A DNA stretch of 64,000 nt, from contig DASXZP010000036.1 of NCBI GenBank assembly GCA_036501825.1, forward strand, positions 434,001 through 498,000, in the 5' to 3' direction. Both the position numbers and the translations under genes were made by a program. The notes below the pieces were generated by a model that did not search any database, had not been told where the DNA came from, and saw only the letters and a program-made list of their open reading frames with translations. This document shows positions 1-9,187 of the stretch, in pieces. This DNA is from JAFECT01 sp036501825. GTDB lineage: Bacteria > Pseudomonadota > Alphaproteobacteria > Caulobacterales > Caulobacteraceae. Numbering within the stretch: position 1 is the first letter of the stretch; each line of letters begins with the position of its first letter.

Positions 1-876
1 AGCAAGCGCATCGAAGACCTGGAGATCCGGCTCAACACGCGGCTGTTCAACCGCGCGCCCCAGGGCGTCACCCTGACCGAGGCCGGCCTGTCGCTGTTCG
101 ACAAGGTCACCACCATGGAGCGCGCGGCCGAGAGCATCGAGGCCGAGATCGCCAACGCCGACAAACGCGAAGAGGGCCTGGTCGGCATCGCCGCCCCCGA
201 CGGCATGGCGGGCTACATCATGGGACCGGCCTTCGCCGACTTCTTCCGCGCCTATCCCAAGATCACCGTGAACCTCGACTGCGCGCTCTGGCCCGCGGAC
301 AAGATCCCCGGCCAGATCGACATCTCGCTGCAGTTCGACGACGCGCCCCACGCCGACTTCACGCCCACGCGGCTGGCTCAGCTGCACTACCGCCTGTTCG
401 GTTCGCGCGCCTATCTCGACCTCTACGGCCGCCCGGCTTCGGTGCAGGAGGCCGCCGCGCACCGCTACATCCACCACGCGGCCCAGAACAAACAACCCGA
501 CAGCCTGCCGGCCACCACCCCCGCCCTGCAGCAGATCGTGCGCAAACAGGTGGTCACCAACTCGAGCCTGGCCATGGTCGAGTTGATCAAGGGCGGCTCG
601 GGCCTGGGGCCGCTGCCGACCGCGGTGCTGTCGATCGAGCCGGACCTCGAGATGCTGGACGCCGGCGTCATCGCCTCGGTCACCCTGTGGATGTACGTCC
701 GGCGCGAGGTCGAGCAGTCGGCGCGCGTGAAGCGGGTCGCCGAATGGTTGAAGCAGACCTTCGACGGTCGCACCCACCCCTGGTTCCGCACCGAGTTCGT
801 CCACCCGCGCGACTTCGGTGAGGCGCTGAAGCCGAAGCGGCCGGTCCTGGTGATAGCCGAAGACGGGACCGCCTGA
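1..876 (+). CDS. LysR-type transcriptional regulator, 5' partial
   Basis: The reading frame is open from the first base of the window, so the start lies upstream. The first residues (SKRIEDLEIRL, LFNR, then GVTLTEAG) are the end of the LysR winged helix-turn-helix, where the recognition helix leads into the wing. The rest, about 250 residues, is the periplasmic-binding-protein-like effector domain, recognisable by the GLVGIAAPDG start and the GGSGLGPLP segment near residue 200. Members of this family bind DNA as tetramers and respond to a small molecule. The ligand cannot be read from this fragment, and the usual divergent target gene would lie outside the window. The C-terminal 30 residues extend past the usual domain end. 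Confidence 0.9.
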   Translation, partial: SKRIEDLEIRLNTRLFNRAPQGVTLTEAGLSLFDKVTTMERAAESIEAEIANADKREEGLVGIAAPDGMAGYIMGPAFADFFRAYPKITVNLDCALWPADKIPGQIDISLQFDDAPHADFTPTRLAQLHYRLFGSRAYLDLYGRPASVQEAAAHRYIHHAAQNKQPDSLPATTPALQQIVRKQVVTNSSLAMVELIKGGSGLGPLPTAVLSIEPDLEMLDAGVIASVTLWMYVRREVEQSARVKRVAEWLKQTFDGRTHPWFRTEFVHPRDFGEALKPKRPVLVIAEDGTA

Positions 877-996
877 GCCCAGCTTGGCCTTAAATCGTCC
901 GGAAACGGCCTAAACACGCCGCTCACCCCAAGTTTTGAACCCCCATTAACTTTTGGCGTGAGACCTTGTGATTCCACCTGTTGCGGGGGAGTGCGT

Positions 997-2541
997 ATGT
1001 CGGTCGACGCCGCCGAGCGGCTGAAGGCGCGGGAAGAGTTCCTGCGCTTGATGAGCCATGAGATCCGCACGCCGCTGAACGGCGTGATCGGGATGCTCGG
1101 GCTGCTCGCCCGCACCCGGCTCGACGGCGCCCAGCGCGCCTATCTCGGCGCCGCCCGCGATTCCGCCGAACACCTGCTGTGGCTGGTCAACGACCTCTTG
1201 GACTTCGCCCGCATCGAGGCCGGCAAGGTCGAGCTCGAAGCCGCGCCCCTGTCGATCGAGCATCTGGTCCAGGGCGTCACCGAACTGCTCTCGCCCAAGG
1301 CGCACGAGAAGGGCCTGGACATCGCCTGGACCGTGGACGAGGACGTGCCCGACGTGCTCGCCGACGACGGTCGCCTGCGCCAGATCCTGTTCAACCTCGC
1401 CGGCAATGCGGTGAAGTTCACCGAGGCCGGCGGCGTACTGATCGCCGTGTCGCGCGCTGAGTTGAAGAAGGGCGAGTCCAAGAAAGATTTGGCGACCCTG
1501 CACTTCGCGGTCAGCGACACCGGCCCCGGCGTGCCCGACCAGGCGCACGAGCGGGTGTTCGAAGAGTTCGGCCACGCCGACCCGCAACACGCGGTGAAGT
1601 TCGGCGGCGCGGGCCTCGGCCTCGCGGTGGTGAAACGCCTGGTCGAAGCGATGGACGGCGTCGTCGGCCTCGACAGCGTCCCCGGCGAAGGCGCGACTTT
1701 CTGGTTCGAAGCGTCGTTCCCGGTCACCGACGGCGCGCCGCGCGAAAGCACGCTGACCGGCCTGCGCGTGGGCGTCGCCTCGACGTCCGAGTTCGTGCGC
1801 GAAGCCGCCGCGGGCCAGTTGCTGGCGTCGGGCGCCGCGGCGATTCTCGGCGACGCGGTGGATGCGGTGGTCGAGGCGACCGAAGAGAACGGCGTCATCC
1901 TGGTCGATCACGCCCTGGCGCAACCGGGCTCACTCGCTCCCCGGCCGAAACTGCGCAAGGCGCTGATCCTGCTCCGCCCCGAAGAGCGCGAACTGATCGA
2001 GCGTTACCGCGGCGCCGGCTGGAACGGTTATCTCATCAAACCGCTGCGCCGCACCTCGGTCGCCGCCCGCGTGCTGGCGGCGCTGAACACGTCAACCGCC
2101 TCGTTGCGCACGCCGCAGGGCCCTGACGACGAACGCGTGGCGCCGGCCACCGTCGCGGGCGTGCGGGTGCTGATCGCCGAGGATAATCCGGTGAACGCCC
2201 TGCTGGTGCAGGCGCTGTTGAAGCGCGAAGGCTGCACCGTCGAACTGGCCGGCACCGGCGACGAGGCGCTGCAGGCCCTGGCGCGCAGCCGCTACGACCT
2301 GGTGCTGATGGACATGCGCATGCCGGGTATGGACGGCCCCTCCGCCACGCGGAAGATGCGCGCCGGGGGCGACGAGACGCCGGTGATCGCGCTCACCGCC
2401 AACGCCTTCGAGGAAGACCGCAAGACCTGCCTCGACGCCGGCATGAACGCCTTCCTCTCCAAGCCGGTCGACGCCAACGCCCTGAAGACCGCGCTCGCCC
2501 GCTGGACGAACCGCGACAGCCGGGTAAAGCTGGCCTCCTGA
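997..2541 (+). CDS. Soluble hybrid histidine kinase with two receiver modules
   Basis: Predicted 514-residue cytoplasmic sensor kinase. A HisKA domain sits at the very N-terminus with phospho-acceptor His21 (MSHEIRTPLNG), followed by a HATPase_c domain (N box FNLAGNAVKFTEAG, G boxes DTGPGVP and GGAGLGLAVVKRL). A receiver-like fold follows (about 255-370) that lacks the acidic pair of a true receiver, then a canonical receiver (about 389-505) with AEDN and phospho-Asp439 in LMDMRMPGMDG and a conserved Lys in SKPVD. There is no input or membrane domain before the kinase, so the signal probably comes from a partner protein or the pseudo-receiver. ATG at 997 is preferred over the upstream GTG at 958 because GCGGGGGA precedes it closely. 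The output partner is not visible here. Confidence 0.88.
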   Translation: MSVDAAERLKAREEFLRLMSHEIRTPLNGVIGMLGLLARTRLDGAQRAYLGAARDSAEHLLWLVNDLLDFARIEAGKVELEAAPLSIEHLVQGVTELLSPKAHEKGLDIAWTVDEDVPDVLADDGRLRQILFNLAGNAVKFTEAGGVLIAVSRAELKKGESKKDLATLHFAVSDTGPGVPDQAHERVFEEFGHADPQHAVKFGGAGLGLAVVKRLVEAMDGVVGLDSVPGEGATFWFEASFPVTDGAPRESTLTGLRVGVASTSEFVREAAAGQLLASGAAAILGDAVDAVVEATEENGVILVDHALAQPGSLAPRPKLRKALILLRPEERELIERYRGAGWNGYLIKPLRRTSVAARVLAALNTSTASLRTPQGPDDERVAPATVAGVRVLIAEDNPVNALLVQALLKREGCTVELAGTGDEALQALARSRYDLVLMDMRMPGMDGPSATRKMRAGGDETPVIALTANAFEEDRKTCLDAGMNAFLSKPVDANALKTALARWTNRDSRVKLAS

Positions 2542-2579
2542 GCCGGGCTGCGTTGGGCGGCCCTCCGGAGCCCGCTCGC

Positions 2580-3932
2580 ATGACCGCAACCGCTGCTACG
2601 CCGAACCCCACCTTTGCCGAAGCGGTTCGAGCCTTGGGCCGTCCGCGCGTTGCGCTGATCTTCGCGCAGGGCTTCTCGTCGGGGCTGCCGTTCTTTCTGA
2701 CCGCCGCGACCTTGGGGTTCTGGCTTCGGGATGCGGGCACCTCGCTGAAGGCCATCGGCTTCATCTCGTGGGTTGGGCTTGCCTATTCGCTCAAGTTCTT
2801 CTGGTCGCCGATCATCGACCGGGTGAAGCTTCCGTTGCTGGGCCGTCTGGGCCTGCGGCGCGGTTGGATGCTCTTGACGCAGATCGCGGTGGGCCTCGGC
2901 CTCGTTGGCATGGCGCTTACCGGGCCGAAATCGGGCCTCACCACAATCGGCGTCGCCGCACTCTTCGTCGCCTTCGCCGCCGCCAGCCAGGACATTGTCA
3001 TCGACGCATTCCGTATCGAATGGGCGACCGATACAAACGAACTGGGCATGTTCACCGCCGTTTTTCAGATCGGCTATCGCGTCGCCGTATTGATCAGCGA
3101 CGCCGCCATTCTCTCGCTGGCGAAGCATTTTGGATGGCCCATATCCTATCTGGCGATGGCGGCTCTGATGGGCGTGGGGATTTTTGCGACCTTCAAGGTC
3201 AGCGAGCCCATGAAGGCAGACCGGGCCGCTTCCACACGGCAACCGCTCTGGACTCCCGCTGGTTTCGCCGACGGATACGGGGGGCCGTTCGTTGTCTTCT
3301 TCAAGGACTATGGTCTAACGGCGATCCTGATGCTTGTGCTGATCGCACTCTATCGGCTCCCTGAGTATGCTGTCGGCCCGATGATCACGCCCTTCTACAG
3401 CGATCTGCACCTCGACAAGGATATGATCGCTGCAGTTCGTACGTCGGTCGGTATGGTCACTTCGTTTGTCGGGATCGCATTCGGCGGGGTCGTGGCTTTG
3501 CGCTTCGGCTATATCTGGGCGTTGATCATCGGCGGAATTTTTCAAGCCCTGGCAGAGGCGTCGTTCGCGATCCTGGCCATACATCACGACACGCTTTGGT
3601 TCGGGCTCGTGATGGGCTTTGACAACATAGGCATCGCGATGGCGGGCGTCGCTCTGGTGACCTACATGTCGAGCTTGACGCGTCCGGGCTATACCGCGAC
3701 GCAATACGCGTTTCTGACGTCGGTGTTCGCGCTGCCGGGCAAGATTTTCAAAGGCTTTTCGGGCTGGATCGTGGAAAGCATCCAGCACAGCGGCCATTCG
3801 CTGATGGAAGCCTATTCTCTATTCTTCATCGGCGCGGGCCTGACCGGGATACCGTCTATCCTATTGTGCTTCTGGCTACTCGCCATGAGGTCCAAGTCTC
3901 AACCCTCCGCCGTCAGCGTGCCTTCCTCGTAA
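2580..3932 (+). CDS. MFS permease, AmpG-like
   Basis: A 450-residue inner-membrane transporter with about twelve hydrophobic segments. The opening RVALIFAQGFSSGLPFFL and the following WLRDAG, SLKFFWSPIIDR and GWM motifs are those of the AmpG branch of the major facilitator superfamily, which imports GlcNAc-anhydro-muropeptides for peptidoglycan recycling. The substrate here is inferred from family likeness only. ATG 2580 is chosen over TTG 2553 because CCGGAG lies 9 bases before it. The 3' end overlaps the end of the convergent malic enzyme gene by 34 bases. Its codon use looks somewhat less GC-biased than its neighbours (more T-ending codons), which may point to separate acquisition. Confidence 0.8.
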   Translation: MTATAATPNPTFAEAVRALGRPRVALIFAQGFSSGLPFFLTAATLGFWLRDAGTSLKAIGFISWVGLAYSLKFFWSPIIDRVKLPLLGRLGLRRGWMLLTQIAVGLGLVGMALTGPKSGLTTIGVAALFVAFAAASQDIVIDAFRIEWATDTNELGMFTAVFQIGYRVAVLISDAAILSLAKHFGWPISYLAMAALMGVGIFATFKVSEPMKADRAASTRQPLWTPAGFADGYGGPFVVFFKDYGLTAILMLVLIALYRLPEYAVGPMITPFYSDLHLDKDMIAAVRTSVGMVTSFVGIAFGGVVALRFGYIWALIIGGIFQALAEASFAILAIHHDTLWFGLVMGFDNIGIAMAGVALVTYMSSLTRPGYTATQYAFLTSVFALPGKIFKGFSGWIVESIQHSGHSLMEAYSLFFIGAGLTGIPSILLCFWLLAMRSKSQPSAVSVPSS

Positions 3933-6181
3933 GCGGCGAAGACCGCGGCGTTCAGGATCTGTGAGACCGACGCGCCCAGCGGGGCGATCTGCACCGAGCG
4001 TTCGAGGCCCAGCAGCAGCGGGCCGATCACGGTGGCGCCGCCCACCGCCTGCACCAGGCGCGTGGAGATCGAGGCCGAGTGGATGGCCGGCATGACCAGC
4101 ACGTTAGCCGGGCCCGACAGGCGCTGGAATGGATAGTTGGCCCAGATGTCGGGGTTCAGCGCCACGTCCGGCGGCATCTCGCCCTCGTATTCGAAGTCCA
4201 CGTCGGAGCGGCGGTCCATCTCGCTGACCGCTTCGTGCACCCGCTGGCCACGCGCGCCGGCCGGGTTGCCGAAGGTCGAATAGGACAGGAACGCCACCCG
4301 GGGCGTGTAGCCGAGGTCGCGCACGGCGCGCGCCGCCTGGATCGCGATCTCCACCAGGTCGTGGGATTCTGGCACTTCGGTGATCGAGGTGTCGGCGATG
4401 AACAGGGTGCGGCCCTTGGCCAGCACGATCGACATGCCGATCACGCGGCCCACCGGGTCGAGCACGCGCTGAATGTCGTTGAGCGCCTGGTCGAAGCTGC
4501 GCGTTACGCCGGTCACCATGCCGTCGGCATGGCCGCACGCCACCATGGCCGCGGAGAAAGTGTTGCGGTCGAGGTTGATCAGGCGCTGCACGTCGCGGCG
4601 CAGCATGCCGTTGCGCTGCTGGCGGCGGTAGACCAGGTCGACGTATTCGGAATTGCGGTGCGACAGGCGCGCATTGATGATCTCGACGCCGAGGTCCTCG
4701 AACTTGAGCCCCGCTTCTTCGCTGTTCCGGCGGATCAGCTCTTCGCGCCCGACCAGGATCGGCGTGCCGAGATCCTGGGTGCGCAAGGCATAGGCCGCGC
4801 GGATCACCGACGGCTCCTCGCCCTCGGCGAAGACGATGCGCCGGTTGGGCGCCGCGTGCACCGCCGAGTTGATCTTCTCCATCAGCGCCGCCGACGGGTC
4901 CAGCCGCTGACGCAGCCCCGCGCGGTACTGCTCCATGTCCTCGATCGGCTTGCGCGCGACGCCGGTGCGCGACGCGGCCTCGGCCACGAACGGTGGGATG
5001 TACCAGATCAGCCGCGGATCGAAGGGGGTCGGGATGATGTACTCGGGTCCGAACTTAAGCTGGCGGCCCTGATAGGCGGCGGCCACCTCGTCGGGCACGT
5101 CCTCGCGCGCCAGTTCCGCCAGCGCGCGCGCGGCGGCGATCTTCATCTCGTGGTTCACCCGCCGCGCCCGCACGTCGAGCGCGCCGCGGAAGATGTACGG
5201 GAAGCCCAGAACGTTGTTGATCTGGTTGGCGTAGTCCGACCGGCCCGTGGCCATGATCGCGTCGGAGCGCACCTCGGCCACTTCCTCCGGCGTGATCTCG
5301 GGATCGGGGTTGGCCATGGCGAAGATAATGGGCCGCGCCGCCATCGAGGCCACCATGTCCTTGGTCAGCACGCCCTTGGCGGACAGGCCGATGAACACGT
5401 CGGCGCCGACCATGGCTTCGGACAGGGTGCGCAGCTTGGTGTCGGTGGCGTGCGCCGCCAGCCACTGGTTCATGCCCTCGGCGCGGCCGCGATAGACCAC
5501 GCCGTGCAGGTCGACGACGGTGGTGTTCTCCGGCCTTACGCCCATCGACTTCATCAGCGACAGGGACGACAGGCCCGCAGCGCCGGCGCCGCACAGCACC
5601 AGCTTCAGATCTTCCAGGCGCCGCCCGGTGATCTCACACGCATTGATCAGACCGGCCGACGAGATGATCGCCGTACCGTGCTGGTCGTCGTGGAAAACGG
5701 GAATGTCGAGCAGGTCCTGCAGCGCGCTTTCGATGACGAAGCACTCGGGGCTCTTGATGTCCTCGAGGTTGATGCCGCCGAAGGTCGCGCCGATGTTCTT
5801 CACCACGGTGATGAACTCGTCCGGGTCCTGGGTCGCCACCTCCACGTCGAAGGCGTCGAGGTCGGCGAAGCGCTTGAACAGCACCGCCTTGCCTTCCATC
5901 ACCGGCTTGGCCGCCAGCGAGGCCAGGTTGCCGAGGCCCAGGATCGCGGTGCCGTTGGTGATCACCCCCACCAGGTTTCCCTTGGAGGTGTAGTCGTAGA
6001 CGCTGTCCGGATCGGCCGCGATGGCGCGCACCGGCGCCGCCACCCCCGGCGAATAGGCGAGCGACAAATCCCGCTGCGTCGCCATGGGCTTGGTCGGCAA
6101 CAGGCCGATCTTCCCGGGCGTGGGGTAGCGGTGGAATTCCAGCGCTTCTTCGTCGCTGACGGAACGGCGGGTATCGGCCAT
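3899..6181 (-). CDS. maeB: NADP-dependent malic enzyme with phosphotransacetylase-like C-terminal domain
   Basis: A 760-residue cytoplasmic enzyme that decarboxylates malate to pyruvate with NADP reduction, linking the TCA cycle to pyruvate and NADPH supply. The malic N-terminal domain (LAYSPGVAAPV), the NAD-binding domain (VLCGAGAAGLSSL, AMANPDPEI) and a C-terminal phosphate acetyl/butyryl-transferase-like domain (from about residue 430, NRRIVFAEGEEPSVIRAAYAL) occur in the order usual for the MaeB hybrid class. The frame is open about 680 bases further upstream, but the product there has no malic enzyme sequence. ATG 6181, preceded by AGGGGC, gives the normal length. In this class the PTA-like domain usually acts in oligomerisation and acetyl-CoA regulation rather than catalysis. 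Confidence 0.95.
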   Translation of the reverse strand: MADTRRSVSDEEALEFHRYPTPGKIGLLPTKPMATQRDLSLAYSPGVAAPVRAIAADPDSVYDYTSKGNLVGVITNGTAILGLGNLASLAAKPVMEGKAVLFKRFADLDAFDVEVATQDPDEFITVVKNIGATFGGINLEDIKSPECFVIESALQDLLDIPVFHDDQHGTAIISSAGLINACEITGRRLEDLKLVLCGAGAAGLSSLSLMKSMGVRPENTTVVDLHGVVYRGRAEGMNQWLAAHATDTKLRTLSEAMVGADVFIGLSAKGVLTKDMVASMAARPIIFAMANPDPEITPEEVAEVRSDAIMATGRSDYANQINNVLGFPYIFRGALDVRARRVNHEMKIAAARALAELAREDVPDEVAAAYQGRQLKFGPEYIIPTPFDPRLIWYIPPFVAEAASRTGVARKPIEDMEQYRAGLRQRLDPSAALMEKINSAVHAAPNRRIVFAEGEEPSVIRAAYALRTQDLGTPILVGREELIRRNSEEAGLKFEDLGVEIINARLSHRNSEYVDLVYRRQQRNGMLRRDVQRLINLDRNTFSAAMVACGHADGMVTGVTRSFDQALNDIQRVLDPVGRVIGMSIVLAKGRTLFIADTSITEVPESHDLVEIAIQAARAVRDLGYTPRVAFLSYSTFGNPAGARGQRVHEAVSEMDRRSDVDFEYEGEMPPDVALNPDIWANYPFQRLSGPANVLVMPAIHSASISTRLVQAVGGATVIGPLLLGLERSVQIAPLGASVSQILNAAVFAAYEEGTLTAEG

Positions 6182-6274
6182 GGGCCCCTGGGCGCTGCAA
6201 GACGGTCCGCACCAACCTAGCCCGCCCCGGCTTAAAGTCTCAACAACACAAGTCTCGAAGGGGAGCGCGAAGAA

Positions 6275-6421
6275 CCCTCCCTCCTCGATGGAGGGAGGGC
6301 AGGGAGGGAGATGTGGGCAATCGGGTTCAGGAAGAATCACGGGCGGCGGCGCCCGCGCCACTCTCTCCCGTGCTCGGCCCACACCCCCAACCCCGACCCT
6401 TCCCCCATCGAGGGGGAAGGG
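6275..6421. repeat. Dispersed bipartite palindrome, family A copy 1
   Basis: Two hairpins of opposite orientation bracket about 100 bases. The left hairpin pairs CCCTCCCTCC (6275-6284) with GGAGGGAGGG (6290-6299) around TCGAT. The right pairs CCCTTCCCCC (6397-6406) with GGGGGAAGGG (6412-6421) around ATCGA, the complement of the left loop. The whole unit is therefore a long imperfect palindrome. Copies 2 and 3 lie at 32903-33050 and 59096-59242. This copy fills most of the 327-base gap between the divergent maeB and mutS genes and is the only element of the set not placed beside a stop codon. I see nothing else in that gap beyond the two genes' own start signals. Confidence 0.85.
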
Positions 6422-6508
6422 AGGGCGCTCCAAAGCTGGCGACCCCCGCCCTGTGGACAACCGGGGCGCGGCCTTTCGGGACTCGGCTCGAGCGTCTAGC
6501 GTTTGGCG

Positions 6509-9187
6509 GTGAACGGCCCCTCGACCCCCCATGTCCCGGACCTGCCCGCCGACACCTCGCCGGTGATGGCGCAGTTCTTTGCGGCCAAGGCGCGTCAGCC
6601 GGATGCGCTGCTGTTCTTCCGGATGGGGGATTTCTACGAGCTGTTCTTCGAGGACGCGGTGAAGGCGTCCCAGGCGCTGGGCCTGACCCTGACGAAGCGC
6701 GGCCGCCACGGCGGCGAAGACATCGCCATGGCCGGGGTGCCGGTCCACACCTGCGAGGCCTATGTCGCCAAGCTGATCCGCCAGGGCTTCAAGGTCGCGG
6801 TCTGCGAACAGCTCGAGGACCCGGCCCAGGCGCGCAAGCGCGGCTCTAAGGCGGTGGTGCATCGCGACGTGGTGCGCGTCGTCACGCCCGGCACCCTGAC
6901 CGAGGACGGCCTGCTCGACGCGCGTGGCTCGAACCGCCTTGCCGCGGTCGCGGTGCGTCAGGGCCGCGCCGCGTTGGCCAGTGTCGAGATATCCACCGGC
7001 GATGTGGAATCGCTGCTGGTCGATCGCGAAGATCTGGCTTCGGCGCTGGGCGCCTTGCGCCCGTCCGAGACGCTGGTTCCCGACCGTCTGTTCGCCGACG
7101 AACTGGTCTCGCAGGCATTGAAGGCCGCGGGCGGCGCGCTGCAGCCGATGGCGGCGGCGCTGGCCGAACCGCAGGTGGCGGAAGCGCGGCTGATGCGGCT
7201 CTATGGTGTCGGCACCCTGGACGGTTTCGGCGATTTCGCGCCGGCGGAAATTTCCGCGCTGGGCCTGATCGCCGCCTACATCGAAACCACCCAGGCCGGA
7301 AAGGCGCCGGCGCTGAAAGCGCCGCGCCGCGGCGTCGAGGCGGAGTTCATGGCCATCGATCCGGCCACGCGGAGCTCGCTCGAAATCGATCGTTCGCAGT
7401 CGGGCTCGCGCGAAGGGTCGCTGTTGGGCGCCGTCGACCGCACGGTCAGCGCCGGCGGCGCGCGGCTTTTGGCGGCGCGGCTCGGCCGCCCCTTGCTCGA
7501 CCCGCCGTCGATCGAACGCCGTCTCGATGCGGTCGCGTTCTTCGCCGAAGACCGGCCGCTGCGCCGGCGCACGCGCGAGCGTCTGCAGGAAGCCGGCGAC
7601 ATGGCGCGCGCGGTGTCACGCCTGGCGCTCGGCCGCGGCGGCCCGCGCGACCTCGGCGCGCTGCGCCAGGGCCTGAGGGCCGGGGGCGCATTGAAGGACG
7701 GCTTCGACGGGACGCCGCTCAACCCGGCGCCCGCGGAAATCACAACCGCGCTGGAAGCGCTCACGTTGTCGCCGACGCTCGCCGAATTCCTCGCCGATCT
7801 CGACCGCGGCCTGGGCGAGACCTTGCCCTCGCTCGCCCGCGACGGCGGTTACGTCGCCGAAGGTTTCCGCCCCGAACTCGATCAGGCCCGCGCGCTGCGC
7901 GACGACAGTCGCCGCGTGGTCGCCCAACTCGAAGCCGACGTCCAGGCCCTGGCCGGCGCGCCGTTGAAGGTGCGCCACAACGCCGTGCTCGGTTATTTCC
8001 TCGAAACCTCGGCGAAACAGGCGGAGCCGCTGTTGAAGCCGCCGCTCAGCGCCACCTTCATCCATCGCCAGACCCTGGCCAACCAGGTGCGTTTCACCAC
8101 GGTGGAACTGGCCGACCTCGACGCCAAGATCGCCCAGGCCGCCGAGCGCGCGCTGGCCATGGAGCTGGAAACCTTCGAGGCCTTCCGCGAACGCGCCCAG
8201 GGCCTGGCGCCCGCGATTCTCGCCGCCGCCGACGCGCTCTCGGTGCTCGACGTCGCCGCTGCGCTGGCCGAATGGGCGGAGGAAACGGGCGCCGTACGGC
8301 CGACCATCGACGCCTCGCGCCGGTTCGATGTCGACGCGGGCCGCCATCCGGTGGTCGAGGCCGCGGTAAAACGCGAGGGTCAGGTCTTCACGCCGAACGC
8401 CTGCAAGCTCGATGGTTCGGGCGAAACCGCCGCGCGGCTGGCCATCGTCACCGGCCCGAACATGGCCGGCAAGTCGACGTTCCTGCGCCAGAACGCGCTG
8501 CTGGCCGTGCTCGCCCAGGCCGGCGCCTTCGTGCCCGCCAAGCGCATGACCCTGGGCGTTGTGGACCGCCTGTTCAGCCGCGTCGGCGCGGGCGACGATC
8601 TCGCGCGCGGCCGCTCGACCTTCATGAACGAGATGGTCGAGACCGCCGCGATCCTCACCCAGGCGACCGACCGTTCGCTGGTGGTGCTCGACGAAATCGG
8701 CCGCGGCACCGCGACCTACGACGGTCTCGCCATCGCCTGGGCCTGCGCCGAAGCGCTGCACGAGACCAACAAAGCGCGCACCTTGTTCGCCACGCACTAT
8801 CACGAACTCGCGACGCTGGAGGACCGGCTGGCGCACGTCTGCAACCTCTCCATGAAGGCCAAGGAGTGGAACGGCGATCTGGTGTTCCTGCACGAAGCGG
8901 CGCCGGGCGCTGCGGACCGCTCCTACGGCGTGCAGGTGGCCAAGCTGGCGGGCGTGCCGGCGCCGGTGGTCGCGCGTGCGCGCGAAGTCTTGCAGAAGCT
9001 CGAAGCGGAAGAACGCGCTCACGCCAAGCTCGACGACCTGCCGTTGTTCGCCGCCTTCCTTCCGCAGGCCGTCGGTGTCGCCGAACCCTCCGCCGCCGAG
9101 CGCGCCCTGCAGGCCGTCGATCCCGACGATCTGTCGCCGCGGGAAGCGCTGGAAGAACTGTACCGTCTGAAGGGACTACTGAAGTGA
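6509..9187 (+). CDS. mutS: DNA mismatch repair ATPase MutS
   Basis: A protein of about 892 residues that recognises mispaired bases and starts methyl-directed mismatch repair. The mismatch-binding domain carries the Phe-X-Glu motif (FFRMGDFYELFFEDA, near residue 36), followed by the connector, core and clamp domains. The C-terminal ABC-type ATPase has Walker A GPNMAGKST, signature region FSRVGAGDDLARGRSTFMNE, Walker B VVLDEIGRGT and FATHYHEL. The start is uncertain: GTG 6509 is used here and TTG 6503, two codons earlier, is possible; neither has a strong ribosome-binding site. The stop codon overlaps the GTG of the next gene in a GTGA, so the two are probably translationally coupled. Confidence 0.95.
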   Translation: MNGPSTPHVPDLPADTSPVMAQFFAAKARQPDALLFFRMGDFYELFFEDAVKASQALGLTLTKRGRHGGEDIAMAGVPVHTCEAYVAKLIRQGFKVAVCEQLEDPAQARKRGSKAVVHRDVVRVVTPGTLTEDGLLDARGSNRLAAVAVRQGRAALASVEISTGDVESLLVDREDLASALGALRPSETLVPDRLFADELVSQALKAAGGALQPMAAALAEPQVAEARLMRLYGVGTLDGFGDFAPAEISALGLIAAYIETTQAGKAPALKAPRRGVEAEFMAIDPATRSSLEIDRSQSGSREGSLLGAVDRTVSAGGARLLAARLGRPLLDPPSIERRLDAVAFFAEDRPLRRRTRERLQEAGDMARAVSRLALGRGGPRDLGALRQGLRAGGALKDGFDGTPLNPAPAEITTALEALTLSPTLAEFLADLDRGLGETLPSLARDGGYVAEGFRPELDQARALRDDSRRVVAQLEADVQALAGAPLKVRHNAVLGYFLETSAKQAEPLLKPPLSATFIHRQTLANQVRFTTVELADLDAKIAQAAERALAMELETFEAFRERAQGLAPAILAAADALSVLDVAAALAEWAEETGAVRPTIDASRRFDVDAGRHPVVEAAVKREGQVFTPNACKLDGSGETAARLAIVTGPNMAGKSTFLRQNALLAVLAQAGAFVPAKRMTLGVVDRLFSRVGAGDDLARGRSTFMNEMVETAAILTQATDRSLVVLDEIGRGTATYDGLAIAWACAEALHETNKARTLFATHYHELATLEDRLAHVCNLSMKAKEWNGDLVFLHEAAPGAADRSYGVQVAKLAGVPAPVVARAREVLQKLEAEERAHAKLDDLPLFAAFLPQAVGVAEPSAAERALQAVDPDDLSPREALEELYRLKGLLK

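Noticed and set aside
946..1923. 325-codon minus-strand frame over the first kinase
   Set aside because: Shadow of the kinase gene; no ribosome-binding site and no recognisable domain.
4079..6220. 713-codon open frame on the plus strand over maeB
   Set aside because: It is antisense to a gene with clear malic enzyme motifs; its product is His/Arg/Val-rich without domains, a product of GC-rich codon bias.
6182..6862. N-terminal extension of the malic enzyme frame
   Set aside because: It reads through the family A repeat and antisense to mutS and has no malic enzyme sequence.
8272..9183. N-terminal extension of the phosphonopyruvate hydrolase-like frame into mutS
   Set aside because: That part is an out-of-frame reading of mutS, rich in Arg/Gly/Pro; the enzyme starts at the GTG 9184.
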